Part shown: piece after piece, positions 10,294 to 21,044 of the stretch | Layout: the number at the start of each line of letters is the position of its first letter | Numbering within the stretch: the first letter of the stretch is position 1 | Origin: Pollenia angustigena | Lineage: Eukaryota > Arthropoda > Insecta > Diptera > Polleniidae | Assembly (NCBI GenBank): GCA_930367215.1 | Contig: OV884060.1 | Coordinates: 212,353,253-212,417,252 of the forward strand | DNA: 64,000 nucleotides | Direction of reading: 5' to 3' | Notes under the pieces: model-generated | The model's input: only the letters and a program-made list of their open reading frames with translations | Told to the model about the DNA's origin: nothing | Databases searched by the model: none | Made by a program: the position numbers and the translations under genes

Positions 10294-10860
10294 GCCGCAA
10301 ACGCTTAGTTTTCGAGTTATGGTCGTTTTTAGTTTTCATAGAAATATGTGATTTGGCTGAAGTGCAGTTTACGGAGCTACGAAAAAAATAAAAAAACCTG
10401 CCACCCCATTAAAATTTAAGGGGGCTGAGGCATGTGGGGCATAACTTTTTCCTCTTTAGGTTAATTTAAGTATTTTTTAGGTGCCGGTGTTTGTTATACC
10501 ATAGAGGAGAAAATCCTTGCGCCCGGCCGAAGGCCGCCTAAGCATAAAGTTTTTGTTTGCGACATTGGTGTTTGTTATTTTATAGAATTTGTATTATACT
10601 TTTATCTAAATAAATTATACACTTAGTAAACAAAAGCTGTAATGTGAGCTTAAGAGTTAAAATTTTTTAAATAAATTCTATATATCTTTGTTCTGATTTA
10701 GCTTTATATACTTCAACATTGGATTACATGCAGTTAGTTCTTCACTGTCAACTTTAGGATTGGTGATAGGAATCTCATATAAAACATATAACAGAAATTA
10801 AAATTCCAACTAAACTAAAAAACTGTCTGAATTAGATAACCATATACATATGTAAAAATT
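10294..10860. other. unassigned sequence
   Basis: No supported gene or complete mobile element. A short GC-rich patch (GCGCCCGGCCGAAGGCCGCC, 10519-10538) stands out from the AT-rich surroundings. Confidence 0.5.
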
Positions 10861-11057
10861 TTTGTCGTGGACGTCGAAATAGATGACATTGTCATGCAGG
10901 TAGTCGTTAATGATAAAGTAGGCGACATTGTCTTTCTTTGTGTCGTGCACGATTTTCGCGACACTTGTTCGAAAATATCGTTGACGATTTGTTCCCGCTG
11001 TCCCTCACATGTCGTGCATCCGTCTTCGAGGATGTCTTAAAGACGTGGCCAACTGGG
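10861..11057. mobile_element. terminal fragment of CCCWG element alpha family
   Basis: Carries the same CGACATTGTC/GTCGTG motifs and the phrase 'tttgtgtcgtgcacgatt' found in element alpha (about 5158-5175). It ends CGTGGCCAACTGGG at 11057, the alpha-type terminus. No opposite end was seen, so it is a truncated copy. It also shows the gap-free version of the alpha sequence where the hAT MITE at 5216 is inserted. Confidence 0.7.
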
Positions 11058-12088
11058 AAGAGTTTAATATACACACACCATTTTAAATTTAATGAGATTG
11101 CTTGTGAGCCAGTGTTTTGTGCTTGTACAGATCTTTAATTTTTACAAGATTTTTGGCATCAAAAATTATGTTCGGGAATGGAAGGTTTGATCCATAATGG
11201 AATTATGACTTAAATTTTCCTCAAAGTTCTTTGTGATGAACTTTATTTTTACACCAACATTTTTATAAGATTTTTTTTAGCAGAAAATGGGATTTTCGAG
11301 AGTGGATTTCATATGGGAGGGGTTTTTTTATTAAATTATCTTTTAAATTGAATTATCTGTAAATTCTAAAAACACCAAAGTAAAAAATTACTAAATAAAT
11401 TTTGTATTTCCTTTGGGTATCGCAGTATCAGGTCTTACTCTTCAGTTTTCCAATTGTTTATTGTTTACAAAAAATAATAGCTGTGTGCCTTTGATATTTA
11501 TTTAATTTTCTTTTTATTTTTCGTACTTTGTAAATATGTTAAAAAAAACTTCAATGATATTTTATATTAAAAACAATTTGAATTTAAACAAGAGAAAATT
11601 AAAAATCTACAAGTTCCCTTTTTTGAAACTTTGAAATTCATATCATGTTCAAACTAAATTAAAATTTGTCAATTGAAAATTTTATCTTGTAATTTTGTTT
11701 TATGTATATCCTTCACGACAGGTTCAATAGGTGTTATAAGTTTGTCATTTCGTTTGTAGTTTCTTCAATGTTAAACTTCATAATACATATAAGCAAAAAC
11801 ACAATAGAAACTTAAAGAAACTTTTAATAAGAGTCGTATAATATTGAAGTATCATTTAAGGTTATCTCACAAGTCTTATGTATTCCATAATACCTTGTGA
11901 GATAGAAGACGAATGAGTTTTGTTGCGACTGTCAAAAAATCTAATTTGACATGACAGTTTATATTCACACCATCACACAAAGTATAAACACGCACACATG
12001 AAATAAAATGCAACCCTGACACAATGAAAAGTATTATTGTTTAGAAATTTTTCAAAAAATGATGAAGTCCTATGGTATGTCACATTGC
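11058..12088. other. unassigned sequence with one 11-bp hairpin
   Basis: No coding frame or TIR element supported. At about 11867-11908 TATCTCACAAG and CTTGTGAGATA form a perfect 11-bp stem with a loop of about 20 nt. Confidence 0.5.
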
Positions 12089-12096
12089 ATTCACAC

Positions 12097-12941
12097 TAGG
12101 GATGGGCAAATTGAAAAAATATATCGATATATATCGAATTGATATTTTTTAAGAGTATCGATATTTATTATTTCAAAAATATCGATGTATCGACATATCG
12201 AACGTATTACCAAATTAAAAAATTTAATATATACATATATATATATATATATTATAATTAGAAATCTGCAAGGTGAAACCCCCGCTTCTTTCTTAATTCT
12301 TCTTCTAATACATGCAGTCTACAAATGACATGAAATGCTTAATATTAACACTAATATGATGTTAGTGTTAAGTATAGACTCATCATGTAAGAGGTTTTCT
12401 CATGTTATAACACGGTTGTTAATGCAAATTTTTTAACAACGCTTTTATAACCATGTTATAACAGCAAATCGTGTCAATTGTCGACGGAGAGTTATAGATC
12501 TTCGTATAAAGGCCCAAATACACTTCTCAAATGCTTGTCCAGCCGGCGAATTCATCGTGTACGTGTGCTTGACGTAATATTCGCCGTCATATCTAAATTT
12601 TTTGATTTTCCATCCAGCATCGTCGGTGTGACTCATACAAACACATTTTCACTAATACTACCACAATGCTTGATGAGTATTTTCATCAATGTATTTGGGC
12701 CTTTAGTTTAAAAAAACATATGATGCTTGCAGTGATGCCAATTTTTAAATACATATTGTTTGAAAAACGGCTAAAATTTTAAGTTTTTAATGAAAACTAA
12801 CTTTAAAAAATATCGAATTCGATAGTCGTATTTCAATATCGATGCATCGATATATCGGTATTTTAAATATCGGCGATATATATCGATTATTTTTTTTAAA
12901 TATCGATATTTTGATATATCGATATTTTTTGCCCATTCCTA
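12097..12941. mobile_element. hAT MITE, TSD ATTCACAC, ATCGAT-rich ends
   Basis: TIR TAGGGATGGGCA, read inward from the right as TAGGAATGGGCA, with a perfect 8-bp TSD ATTCACAC (12089-12096, 12942-12949). Subterminal zones are packed with ATATCGATAT (12120-12200, 12800-12930). The BED-finger hAT at 15704 has the same TIR and the same subterminal motif and is a likely autonomous relative. It contains a nested MITE (12509-12703), a (TA)n run near 12229-12252 and a 10-bp hairpin TTAACACTAA at 12343-12369. Confidence 0.9.
12509..12703. mobile_element. small MITE, TIR AAGGCCCAAATACA
   Basis: AAGGCCCAAATACA at the left and its reverse complement (one mismatch further in) at the right, flanked by TA on both sides. 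195 bp, no coding capacity. Confidence 0.75.
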
Positions 12942-12949
12942 ATTCACAC

Positions 12950-14047
12950 TATCACACTTTGTCATGTTACTTGAGTTTTTGACATGTATTAATACAAAGT
13001 ATAATAGTGTAATCTAGCCTTTAGAAACAGAATTTCTTAAGCCCACTGCACACGAACGCTTATACAGCGTCGTTTTTTCTTGATTCCCTTTTGAAGCAAC
13101 TTTCAAAAATCATTTGTGTTTAAACGAAGATTTTAAGTTGCTTGCCTTTTTCTTATACTAAGTAGGGCATCGATTATTCGTAATCCGATTAACCGGCAAC
13201 TACAATTCTCCGGGAAATAAAAAGAATTTTGTTGCAAAGGCCATCTCTATAAACCGGCATTACCTCCTGTAACCAAAATTATAAGCAAATTTCTTTTTTT
13301 ATTTACTTTTGAATAGTCAAAAAAATGTTAATATACAAAGAAGGGGGGCGGAATTCCCTCGCAACGTACTGTAGGAATGTTCTGCCAAAATTAATTTTTT
13401 CATCATTTTATTAACACATGAACATTAGGGCTATAAACAAATTTTTGGCATAGTACCACGGAGTGGCGAAGAATGTTTTAGTAATGAAAACATCTGTCTC
13501 GCGTCGCAGGGAAGCAAATTTCTAAAACCTTCCAAGAAATTTTGAACCGCAGTGAATTGTAAGCCGTAGGAAAATTTTTAAATCTAAAGCAGTGGATAAA
13601 TTCCAAAATAGCATTTAAGTGATACGTATAGGAACATATAAAAGTATCAGGTGTATATTTGTTAAAATGTCTGTGAGATAAAAAAGGTTGTTTTCAAACT
13701 TCAACCCGATCCCTGCGTGAACTTTTTAACAATCCGAAAAAATTATCATATTTTTTTAATAATAACTTTTAATGTTCTACACTACTATACTATGCCGTTT
13801 TTATACCCTAATGAACATACATAAATACATGCATTTGAAAGAGAAATATGAGATAAAAACATAAAAAACACGCAATTCAGACGGTGATTTAAAATAAGGT
13901 TTTTTTTTAGTTCCCTTTAAAGTAACATCCAAAAATACATAAGATTCAAACGATGATTTTTCCCCATATTTTTGGGTTGATTTTTTCGGTAATTCTATTT
14001 TACTTGCTGATTTGTAAAAAAAAAATTTCTCAAAGCACTTCGTGTTA
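12950..14047. other. unassigned AT-rich sequence
   Basis: No supported gene. Two segments, near 13075-13140 and 13895-13960, share loose similarity ('gattccctttt'/'gttccctttaa' then 'aaaatcat'), possibly decayed copies of one repeat in the same orientation. Confidence 0.4.
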
Positions 14048-14197
14048 AGGTCCAATTAGACGTGACATAACCATACCAAAACTGTATTACCATAGCCACT
14101 GTATTACCAAAACGATATAAACATACCATACAATTTTGGTTTATAAATTCGCCGTTACGGCTGTGGCATTATGTTTATGTAACGTCTAATTTGAGCT
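14048..14197. mobile_element. PIF/Harbinger-like MITE, TSD TTA
   Basis: AGGTCCAATTAGACGTGAC and, inward from the right, AGCTCAAATTAGACGTTAC, flanked by TTA on both sides (14045-14047, 14198-14200). The 3-bp TWA duplication suggests PIF/Harbinger; no transposase is present to prove it. Confidence 0.75.
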
Positions 14198-14200
14198 TTA

Positions 14201-15006
14201 TGGATTGTAAAGAGATGACGCCGCATTGAAATTAAAAATAAAACGAATTAACATAAAATATGAATGTTTGCAAAGAAAAATATAAATAAAGACACAAAAA
14301 ATGTGATTTTTTCACAACCCCGCTTTCTTCTCTACACCAAGATACATTTACACAAAGTAGACTCGTTAGCAGACAGCCATAAACTTCAATTGTCAAATTC
14401 GTATGTATGAGTCAAAATTTGTACATGTATGCGCTAAATTGTTTTTGTTTTATATTGATACAATTTTGACAAGTCGGGTATAGTTATAGAGCAGCATGTC
14501 TACACTCCCAAATGAGTCTACCTTGTGGAAATGAAGCTTGCTCTACACCGTTCGCCTACAAACACCTAAAAGCATGTCTTAAAAACATGAAAAAAAATCA
14601 CCGTTTGGATTGCGCGAAACACAAACCGAGTCTTTTTGCTAACCCCAATTTCTTTTCCATACCGTTCACCGGCAAACAAAAAAAGACTTCGTAAAAGCCC
14701 TTGTATGATATGAGAGATTTTTTAATTAAAACTTTAAGATAAAAATTATTTAAATACGAAGTTACTGACCCTTACAATGGTGAAGGGTATTTAAGATTCG
14801 GCAAAGCCATTTAAATCACTGACTTGTTTTTTTTTTTTTATTTAGCAAATTTTCAAATTTTCTTTGGACAACACATACTGACAAACATAATTCCTAAAAC
14901 ATTTTTAAGCTTTGGTAATTGTGTATCGTTCAAAGAAAAAAATAATGATTTTTAAAAACAATATACCTAATACCCATAAAAGGCCATAAAATACGCAGCA
15001 ACATTT
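14201..15006. other. unassigned, with a decayed repeat C end
   Basis: Contains at about 14768-14830 a decayed terminal piece of dispersed repeat C ('ggtgaagggtatttaagatt' then CGGCAAAGCC and 'gacttgttttt'). The rest shows no supported gene; the 60-codon frame at 14512 has no recognisable features. Confidence 0.45.
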
Positions 15007-15082
15007 CGTCGGTTGATTATTTAATTGTCGTATGTGGATGCCAATTACATACGACATACGACAATTAAATAATCAACCGACG
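15007..15082. repeat. perfect 29-bp stem hairpin
   Basis: The first 29 bases (starting CGTCGGTTGATTATT) are the exact reverse complement of the last 29, with an 18-nt loop. ATTT lies directly outside both ends (15003-15006, 15083-15086), so it may be a minimal foldback insertion with a 4-bp TSD. A small-RNA hairpin is the alternative. Confidence 0.85.
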
Positions 15083-15603
15083 ATTTGTCATTTGCAAAGT
15101 CTAATGGAAGTGCATGTGTAAAAAAAGCAATCACAACAGAGTAACAAAACTCAAAGCCTTAAATTATTCGGCTTTAACAGATTTAAAACATTTTCCAAAA
15201 ATAACCGGAATCAATACAAAAGAAACTACAGCATTTTATAAAATCTTTCCTCTTAGAATTTAATCTGACGCTCAATAGAAAATTAAAAAAAAAAAAAAAA
15301 TTTAACTATCACAGTGTTCTAAAATATGTGTTGGTGTATGTTTTCATTTCACAAGAAATTCCTTTTGCAATGTTAAAGTGATAAAAAAGAGAAAGAGGAG
15401 GCAAAGAGGCTTTTACTACACACAGGGCTGGGCAGTATTTGAAATATGTATTTTGTATTTTAAATACATACATGACGTGCAAGTATTTTGTATTTAAAGA
15501 ACATGTCCAGCAAGTATTTTGTATTTTAAATACAAACAATAAATGGGAGTATTTTGTATTTTAAAAACATAGTTTAACTGAATTATTTGGTAATTTAAGT
15601 AAG

Positions 15604-15703
15604 GTGAGCACTTCCGAGGCTATAGAACTGGAATATTTCGACGAATTCATTGTAGTTTTTAAACCTATTGCCACTGCTTTAGATAACCTTCAGGGTAGGG
15701 ATG
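15604..15703 (+). pseudogene. hAT transposase core fragment
   Basis: Plus-strand frame reading EYFDEFIVVFKPIATALDNL followed by QG. A region ending in PIA-ALD-LQGE is characteristic of the middle of many insect hAT transposases. The frame stops being homologous exactly where TAGGGATGGGCA of the nested BED hAT begins at 15704, so it was interrupted by that insertion. It probably belongs to the enclosing 15423-19957 element. Confidence 0.65.
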
Positions 15704-17591
15704 GGCACTGTAAAAAAACATCGATATTGCAACGATATTTCATAAAATACATCTTTGTTTTTTATACATCGATTGTTTTTTTAAATTATTTATTATTATT
15801 TTATTTTATTAAGATTATTTTATATTTCCCAATACTTTTTTTCAATACTGTTTAGAAATAAAAGTTTTCCAACTCTTTCACCACTCAATCTGTTTTTTTG
15901 TTGAGTCACCACCTGCGCCGCTTGTGAAAATAGTCTTTCAGACGGAACCGATGTTCCCACCATTGTAAGGTATTTAAAATCAATATTGTAAAGCTTGGGA
16001 AACTGCGATTTATTATCTTTCCAAATATCCAACGGATTTTCGTTCAGTCTTCCAACACTCCTTAAAGTTCATCAGACAATATATCTTCAGTCTTATTGAT
16101 TTTCCAATTTCTATGAACCAGTTTATAATGGTTAGTCCATAATGAAAAAGATTCCTCACTTTTATCTGATTTTTCACAGTCAGATTCAATATCTTCATTT
16201 TGCAAAAGAGTATTTTTCATTAATTCCTTGATTTTTGATACAGCATTGGCAACGGCTATTGCATCATTAAAGTGCATTTTTTTTTGAATCGAGGGTCTAA
16301 AATGTTTGCTATAGCAAGAGGAGTCACGTGTTCTATGGAACCCATTCTTTTTGACATCTGCCGCTGAACCAATTTTTGCACTTCCTTTGCCACAGGTTCT
16401 AAGGTATCATTTTGCTAGTGGTAGCAGTACTTATCACCAGAAATTTCTTTTGTAGCTGCTTCCAATGGACGTAAAATAAAGAGCACGGACGATGCGATGG
16501 ATATTTCTGAGCCACTAAGCATTGGTGGGGCTTTTGGATATCGGAAAGAATATCATTAAAACCAGTCCGCATTTCTTACCATATAGTATGTGCTATTCCA
16601 GCGCGTAGGAACGCTTCGTATTAGTTTTAATTCGCCAGAAGTTGCTCTGTTTAAACCACGTCGTGCATGTATTTGTGCCCTCAGCCACCAAATTCAAGGT
16701 GTGTGCAAAGCATGGAATGTGGTTCTTCCTACCAAACGCTATTTCTACCGCTTTAACTATATTGGCAGCATTATCAGTAACAACGGTCGTTACTTTGTCT
16801 TTATGTATCTTTCATTCTTCACAAGTCTTTAAAGCATTTCAGAAATATACTGTGAGGTATGACTTTCATAAAGTTCGTATACGCCAAGAGTGACTAAAAA
16901 AAGTTCAACTTCAATGCCAAAATGAACGGTCACGCATAAAAAGCTCTTCCTATTTAAGGTATCAGACCAAATATCTGTCGTCATAGTTAGGTCTTTTATT
17001 GCGGACAACTTTGTTTGAAATGATTCTGAAATAATATCATATTTATCGTCCAACCATCTTCTAAGGCTTGTTCTACTTGGAATTTTGTGCTGAGGAGCAA
17101 CTGCCTTCATGAGATTTTTGAATCCCTCATTTTCAACTATTGTAAAAGGCTGATGATCTTTACAAATCATAATCTGGCACGAAGGCGCGGACACTTAATA
17201 TTTGTGTGTTGTGCCAGATTGTGAATAAGAGGTTATGTTTTCAAAACTGGACTTTATGGTTTTTTGACGTTTAATTGTTGGAATAACTTCGAGATCAGAA
17301 TCCAAATTATTGGCAAATTGAGAACTTCTTGTAGAAGGTGTAATTACAACAGTTTCAGCACTGCACTCATCAAGAATATCAGGTGATAGTGGCAAAGACA
17401 GTGTGATTTTTTCTGCTTCTGAAGAATCAATCTCTGAATAAGCAGACTTATGCACATTGCGAATATGCCCCATCATATTTGTTGTATTTCCATTAGATTT
17501 AATTTCCTTTTGACACAGCTCACATTTAGATTTCCTATCATCAATTTTTTCATAAAATTTCCAAACCATGCTTTTTTCTTAGGCAGCATGT
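15704..17591 (-). pseudogene. BED-finger (ZBED) hAT transposase, degraded
   Basis: Minus-strand hAT transposase of ZBED type, readable over nearly its whole length with stops and frameshifts. Order from the N-terminus: MLPKKK (17591) then a 1-nt frame slip to MVWKFYEK (17569). Next comes a BED zinc finger with CELC and HIRNVH (about 17525-17445). Then the block MICKDHQPFTIVENEGFKNL (about 17170) and the first catalytic Asp in TTDIWSD (about 16965). Then a region reading VVTDNAANI and CFAHTLNLV on the minus strand of 16640-16800. The C-terminal dimerisation domain includes SERLFSQAAQVVTQQKNRLS (about 15940-15880). The element end TAGGGATGGGCA is at 15704; the other end was not found. A single stop separates the two N-terminal frames at 17195. 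Not functional. Confidence 0.85.
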
Positions 17592-17751
17592 TATTTTCAA
17601 AAGCAGAAAACTATCCAACAAGTAACTGTTTGTGTGATCTGATATTTATGAAAGGAAACAATTATTTGTTAATAAGTTTTATCTTCGACACAACTGTTAA
17701 TTGTTGAAGTTTTCGTTTTGTTTTTCTTTTTAGTCAGTTTAGTTTTAAAAA

Positions 17752-18019
17752 GTGAAAGACGTGTTATTAAAAAAAGCGAAAAGGTACGGGTATAGTAACA
17801 AATTGTTAAAAATGTGTAAAAATTTAGTTTCTAAGCGTCATTTAAGACGACTAGTTGAAATAGAAATTGAAAAATTCTCAAATTGTAATCGGGAGACTTT
17901 AAGTGAACAAGAGGCATCAGCACCTAACAAAGTCAATGACTTATCGAATGAAGATAGCCAAACGGAAAACACTGCGCAAAATTATCGGCGAAAATATTTT
18001 GCTCAAATTAAATTGGGAT
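17752..18019 (+). other. unidentified basic reading frame, interrupted
   Basis: A frame of about 85 codons (KKAKRYGYSNKLLKMCKNL..., then RHLRRLVEIEIEKF) ends where the hAT derivative at 18020 enters; across the repaired junction it would stop at once. No ATG start is evident (the frame opens at a GTG). It may be an exon of the enclosing hAT element or of another old element. Function unknown. Confidence 0.3.
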
Positions 18020-19179
18020 TAGAGTTTTTTTTTCCCGGAGTTTTTCGATTCCCGGGAAAGCGGGAACAATTTTTAAATTTCCCGGGATCCCGGGATCCCG
18101 CTCCATACAAATAATACAAAGTAAACTTGGTTTTATTAATGAAAAAAACTTTTATAAACAAACGTGAGGGAACTTGTTTACAAAGTAAGTAAAATAAATG
18201 CTTAAATACTACAAAAATTAATTGAAGATTGAAACCGGAACTTGAATTATTTTTACCTTTAGCTATTATAAGTAAATTCCGTATTATGATGATCTAGTTC
18301 AAGATAAAATAAACATAACAATTGAGGTACTCAAGATATGAGATCAAAAAGTAAAATCATAAAATATATAAAATATTTTAATAAATATATTAACATTTTT
18401 TAACGGCGTAGGAAATTACTTTCTGACACACTCAAAGCGTTTAGTGAGTCGCCAAAGAGTATATTTCTGATTTTGTTTACTGATTACCATGTTTCCGAAA
18501 AATTTCGTTTACTTTTTTACCGAGGTTGGACAAATAATTAAAAGTGCACCGTTGTTGCATGCTTCTAATGTCAAGGTTGATGCAAAAAATAGCATCATCC
18601 GGACTACTTCTTACAAACTATTTCTTTTCATTAGGTCCATCTGTAATCTTTAGGACAATGTGTTTTTCAAATTGTATGTTTTAGTAACTTACACGAGTTT
18701 CATTATTTTTTTATTTCGGTTTCCCCGCACTTCCCGGATATATTACCAAGCTCGATTTTTTTTTTTGTAGATACGACTATGTTGCAATAACGGAGCGATA
18801 TGTTTATGTATATCCTATTTTTAAGACTTGTCCATGGTCAATGAGAATTTACTGCCTGCATCTTATTTTGAATTTATGTTCTTTATCAATTCATCACTTC
18901 ACTAAATTTATTAATTATCAACTGTTGCACTGCCCATTCTGCTTTTAATAGATTTATTGCCGCAGGAGACATTGATTTACGTTTGTACACATTTCTTATA
19001 ATTGATCAAATCGACAACCCATCCACAGATGCTAATTTTTAGAGAAAAGAAAACTAAATTTCAGAGTAAAAATAGCTGTTTTCTGAAACTATGAAGAACT
19101 TTTTATTTCCCGGGATCCCGCAACAAAAATCCCGGGAAAACGGGAAATATAATAAGTGAATTCCCGGGAAAAAACCCTA
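18020..19179 (-). mobile_element. CCCGGG hAT derivative, copy 2, TSD ATTGGGAT
   Basis: Complete copy with ends TAGAGTTTTTTTTTCCCGG and, inward from the right, TAGGGTTTTTTCCCGGG. Perfect 8-bp TSD ATTGGGAT (18012-18019, 19180-19187). Internal GGGATCCCGGGATCCCG palindromes are near the left end. It is the reverse complement of 8601-9748 with few differences over more than 1.1 kb, implying recent activity. No intact frame. Confidence 0.9.
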
Positions 19180-19307
19180 ATTGGGATGAATCAAAAAATA
19201 TAATAGCCTTAAACAAATACAAATTGTTTAACTTTTTTTATTTCGGTAATAGCTGGATTTTTAATATCATGTCTTAAAAAATATATTACGTGTTATTTTT
19301 TCTTGCA

Positions 19308-19553
19308 GAAGCACTTAAAGATACGTACCCGGAATATGAAAAATCTTTCAAGCTGGCATTTCGTAAATGTAAGGCAACTGTTTACCGACAGACCTACTCG
19401 TCAAAAACTACGACCTCGTCGAATCCAAAAAAAAAAAAAACAATAATAACATTTTTGAAAAAATTTTTAAAAATAAATGAATATTTTCTTGTTTTTGTAA
19501 AAATAACCAAATTTGTATTTTATATGAATGTTTACTCCCTTTATGCTCTTTAA
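19308..19553 (+). other. possible exon after a 3' splice site
   Basis: A good acceptor (TTATTTTTTCTTGCAG, ending at 19307) precedes a frame EALKDTYPEYEKSFKLAFRK that loses character after about 45 codons. It could be a later exon of the gene partly seen at 17752. No family recognised. Confidence 0.3.
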
Positions 19554-19682
19554 GGAGACAAAAACGGTTACTCCCTTTATGCCCCTTTAGGAAACAAAAA
19601 CGATTGCACGCTTAATGCTGTTTTAGGATACAAAAACGATTACTCGCTTTACGCTCTTTTAGGAGACAAAAATGATTACACC
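19539..19682. repeat. 36-bp tandem repeat, four copies
   Basis: Four consecutive 36-bp units of the form CTTTATGC...TTTAGGAGACAAA...GATTACTCC, with about 80-90% similarity between units, inside the hAT element 15423-19957. The period is a multiple of three but no long frame covers it. Confidence 0.85.
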
Positions 19683-19965
19683 CTCTGTCATAATTTTCAA
19701 GATCAAAGGGTGTAATCCATAAGGAGCTTGAAAGAAGAACTCGTGTCTGCGGACATGCTGTGTTAAAAATCCTATAAGGTCCGGAGTTTTATGAAGTAAT
19801 CCACTGCTCGCAAAGGAGCGCTCCAAGATTACTCTTTGGATGATCCTATTTTTCACTGGGTACGTACAATAAATGGAAGTATTTTGTATTTTTAATACAT
19901 GACCAGCAAGTATTTTGTATTTTAAATACCGCAAACCATGTATTTTGCCCAACACTGACTACACA

Positions 19966-20443
19966 ACAGCTTTTAATATCATTGAAAAATTTATATTACC
20001 AAAATAAAGATAAAAGCATCAACAGTTAATATTAAAGAAGCTTTCCACATGGGACGGCCTTTGAAATTTAAGTATGTATCTTTTTTTTTTAATTAAACCA
20101 ATATAAAAAAATGTTACAAACATAATTAAAAATCATATTCGTACTTACTGCCTGTTTTCAAAATTAAAATGAAAATTTTCGCAATTTCCAAACTAGTTTG
20201 TGATCGAAAGCTACTTTCATAAACTATGTATGTATGTACAATAGTTTTCATCAGCATTTAAGACAGTTAAGTGGTTTATCATTCACAAGTCATAACATTT
20301 TTAGCCTTCATATTAAAAAAGAAACGTCGGCTCACGTACATATGTATATATAAACATACCTTTTATATCCGTTGTCTATATTAAAAAAAAAAAACAAACT
20401 CATACATGCGGAAAATTTATATTTACACATGTATCAAACGTAA
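19966..20443. other. unassigned sequence
   Basis: AT-rich, no supported gene. A short open stretch starting ATGGGACGGCC at about 20050 is too brief to call. Confidence 0.4.
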
Positions 20444-21044
20444 CATAGCGTCTTCACCTGACAATTTTTTGTCATACCAAACGTCAAACTTCATATTAAT
20501 TATATTTATTTAGGAGCATATAGATATTTAATAAAGGAGCATATAGACGACATGTTTTTGTCATCTGACATGTCAAATTTCCCACTGCAAAACACATACA
20601 TGTCGTGTGTTACCTTTTTAACTTTGCTTCTGTAAAAGTCAGACGCAAAGTCATCTGACAAAATTTCAATTAGAGCGTGCTCTATTTTCTTCTGACAAAC
20701 CATCTTACATCAGAAATCTATGCCGGGAAGAAACTGGCAGCGGCGTCAACTATTGAAGGAATCATTAGCCGGCTGAAGTTAATATTTTACAATACCAAGA
20801 TATGTATGCTCATCTCACCATTGAATAGAATTTATGTAAATATATACATAAAAACCGTTTAATTCTAAAATTCTAAATTATTATCTTTAAAATAAAAGAA
20901 AAAATTTTAAGATGGCTAAATTATTTTACGGCGCAAATAAATATTTTCGTGGCGGCAGCAAGTTATTTTGAAACCGAGAACTACTTTGGTTTGTGCAATT
21001 ACAATGCGAAAAACAGAGACAATGTCAGAAGCAAATTACATGTA

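Larger units (their letters stand above)
15423..19957 (+). mobile_element. 4.5-kb hAT element, TSD ACTACACA
   Basis: TIR CAGGGCTGGGCAGTATTTG; inward from the right end CAGTGTTGGGCAAAATAC. Perfect 8-bp TSD ACTACACA (15415-15422, 19958-19965). Both subterminal zones repeat 'caagtattttgtattttaaa'. It includes remains of its own transposase (15604-15703) and is split by a BED-finger hAT (15704 onward, minus) and by the CCCGGG hAT derivative (18020-19179). Confidence 0.85.
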
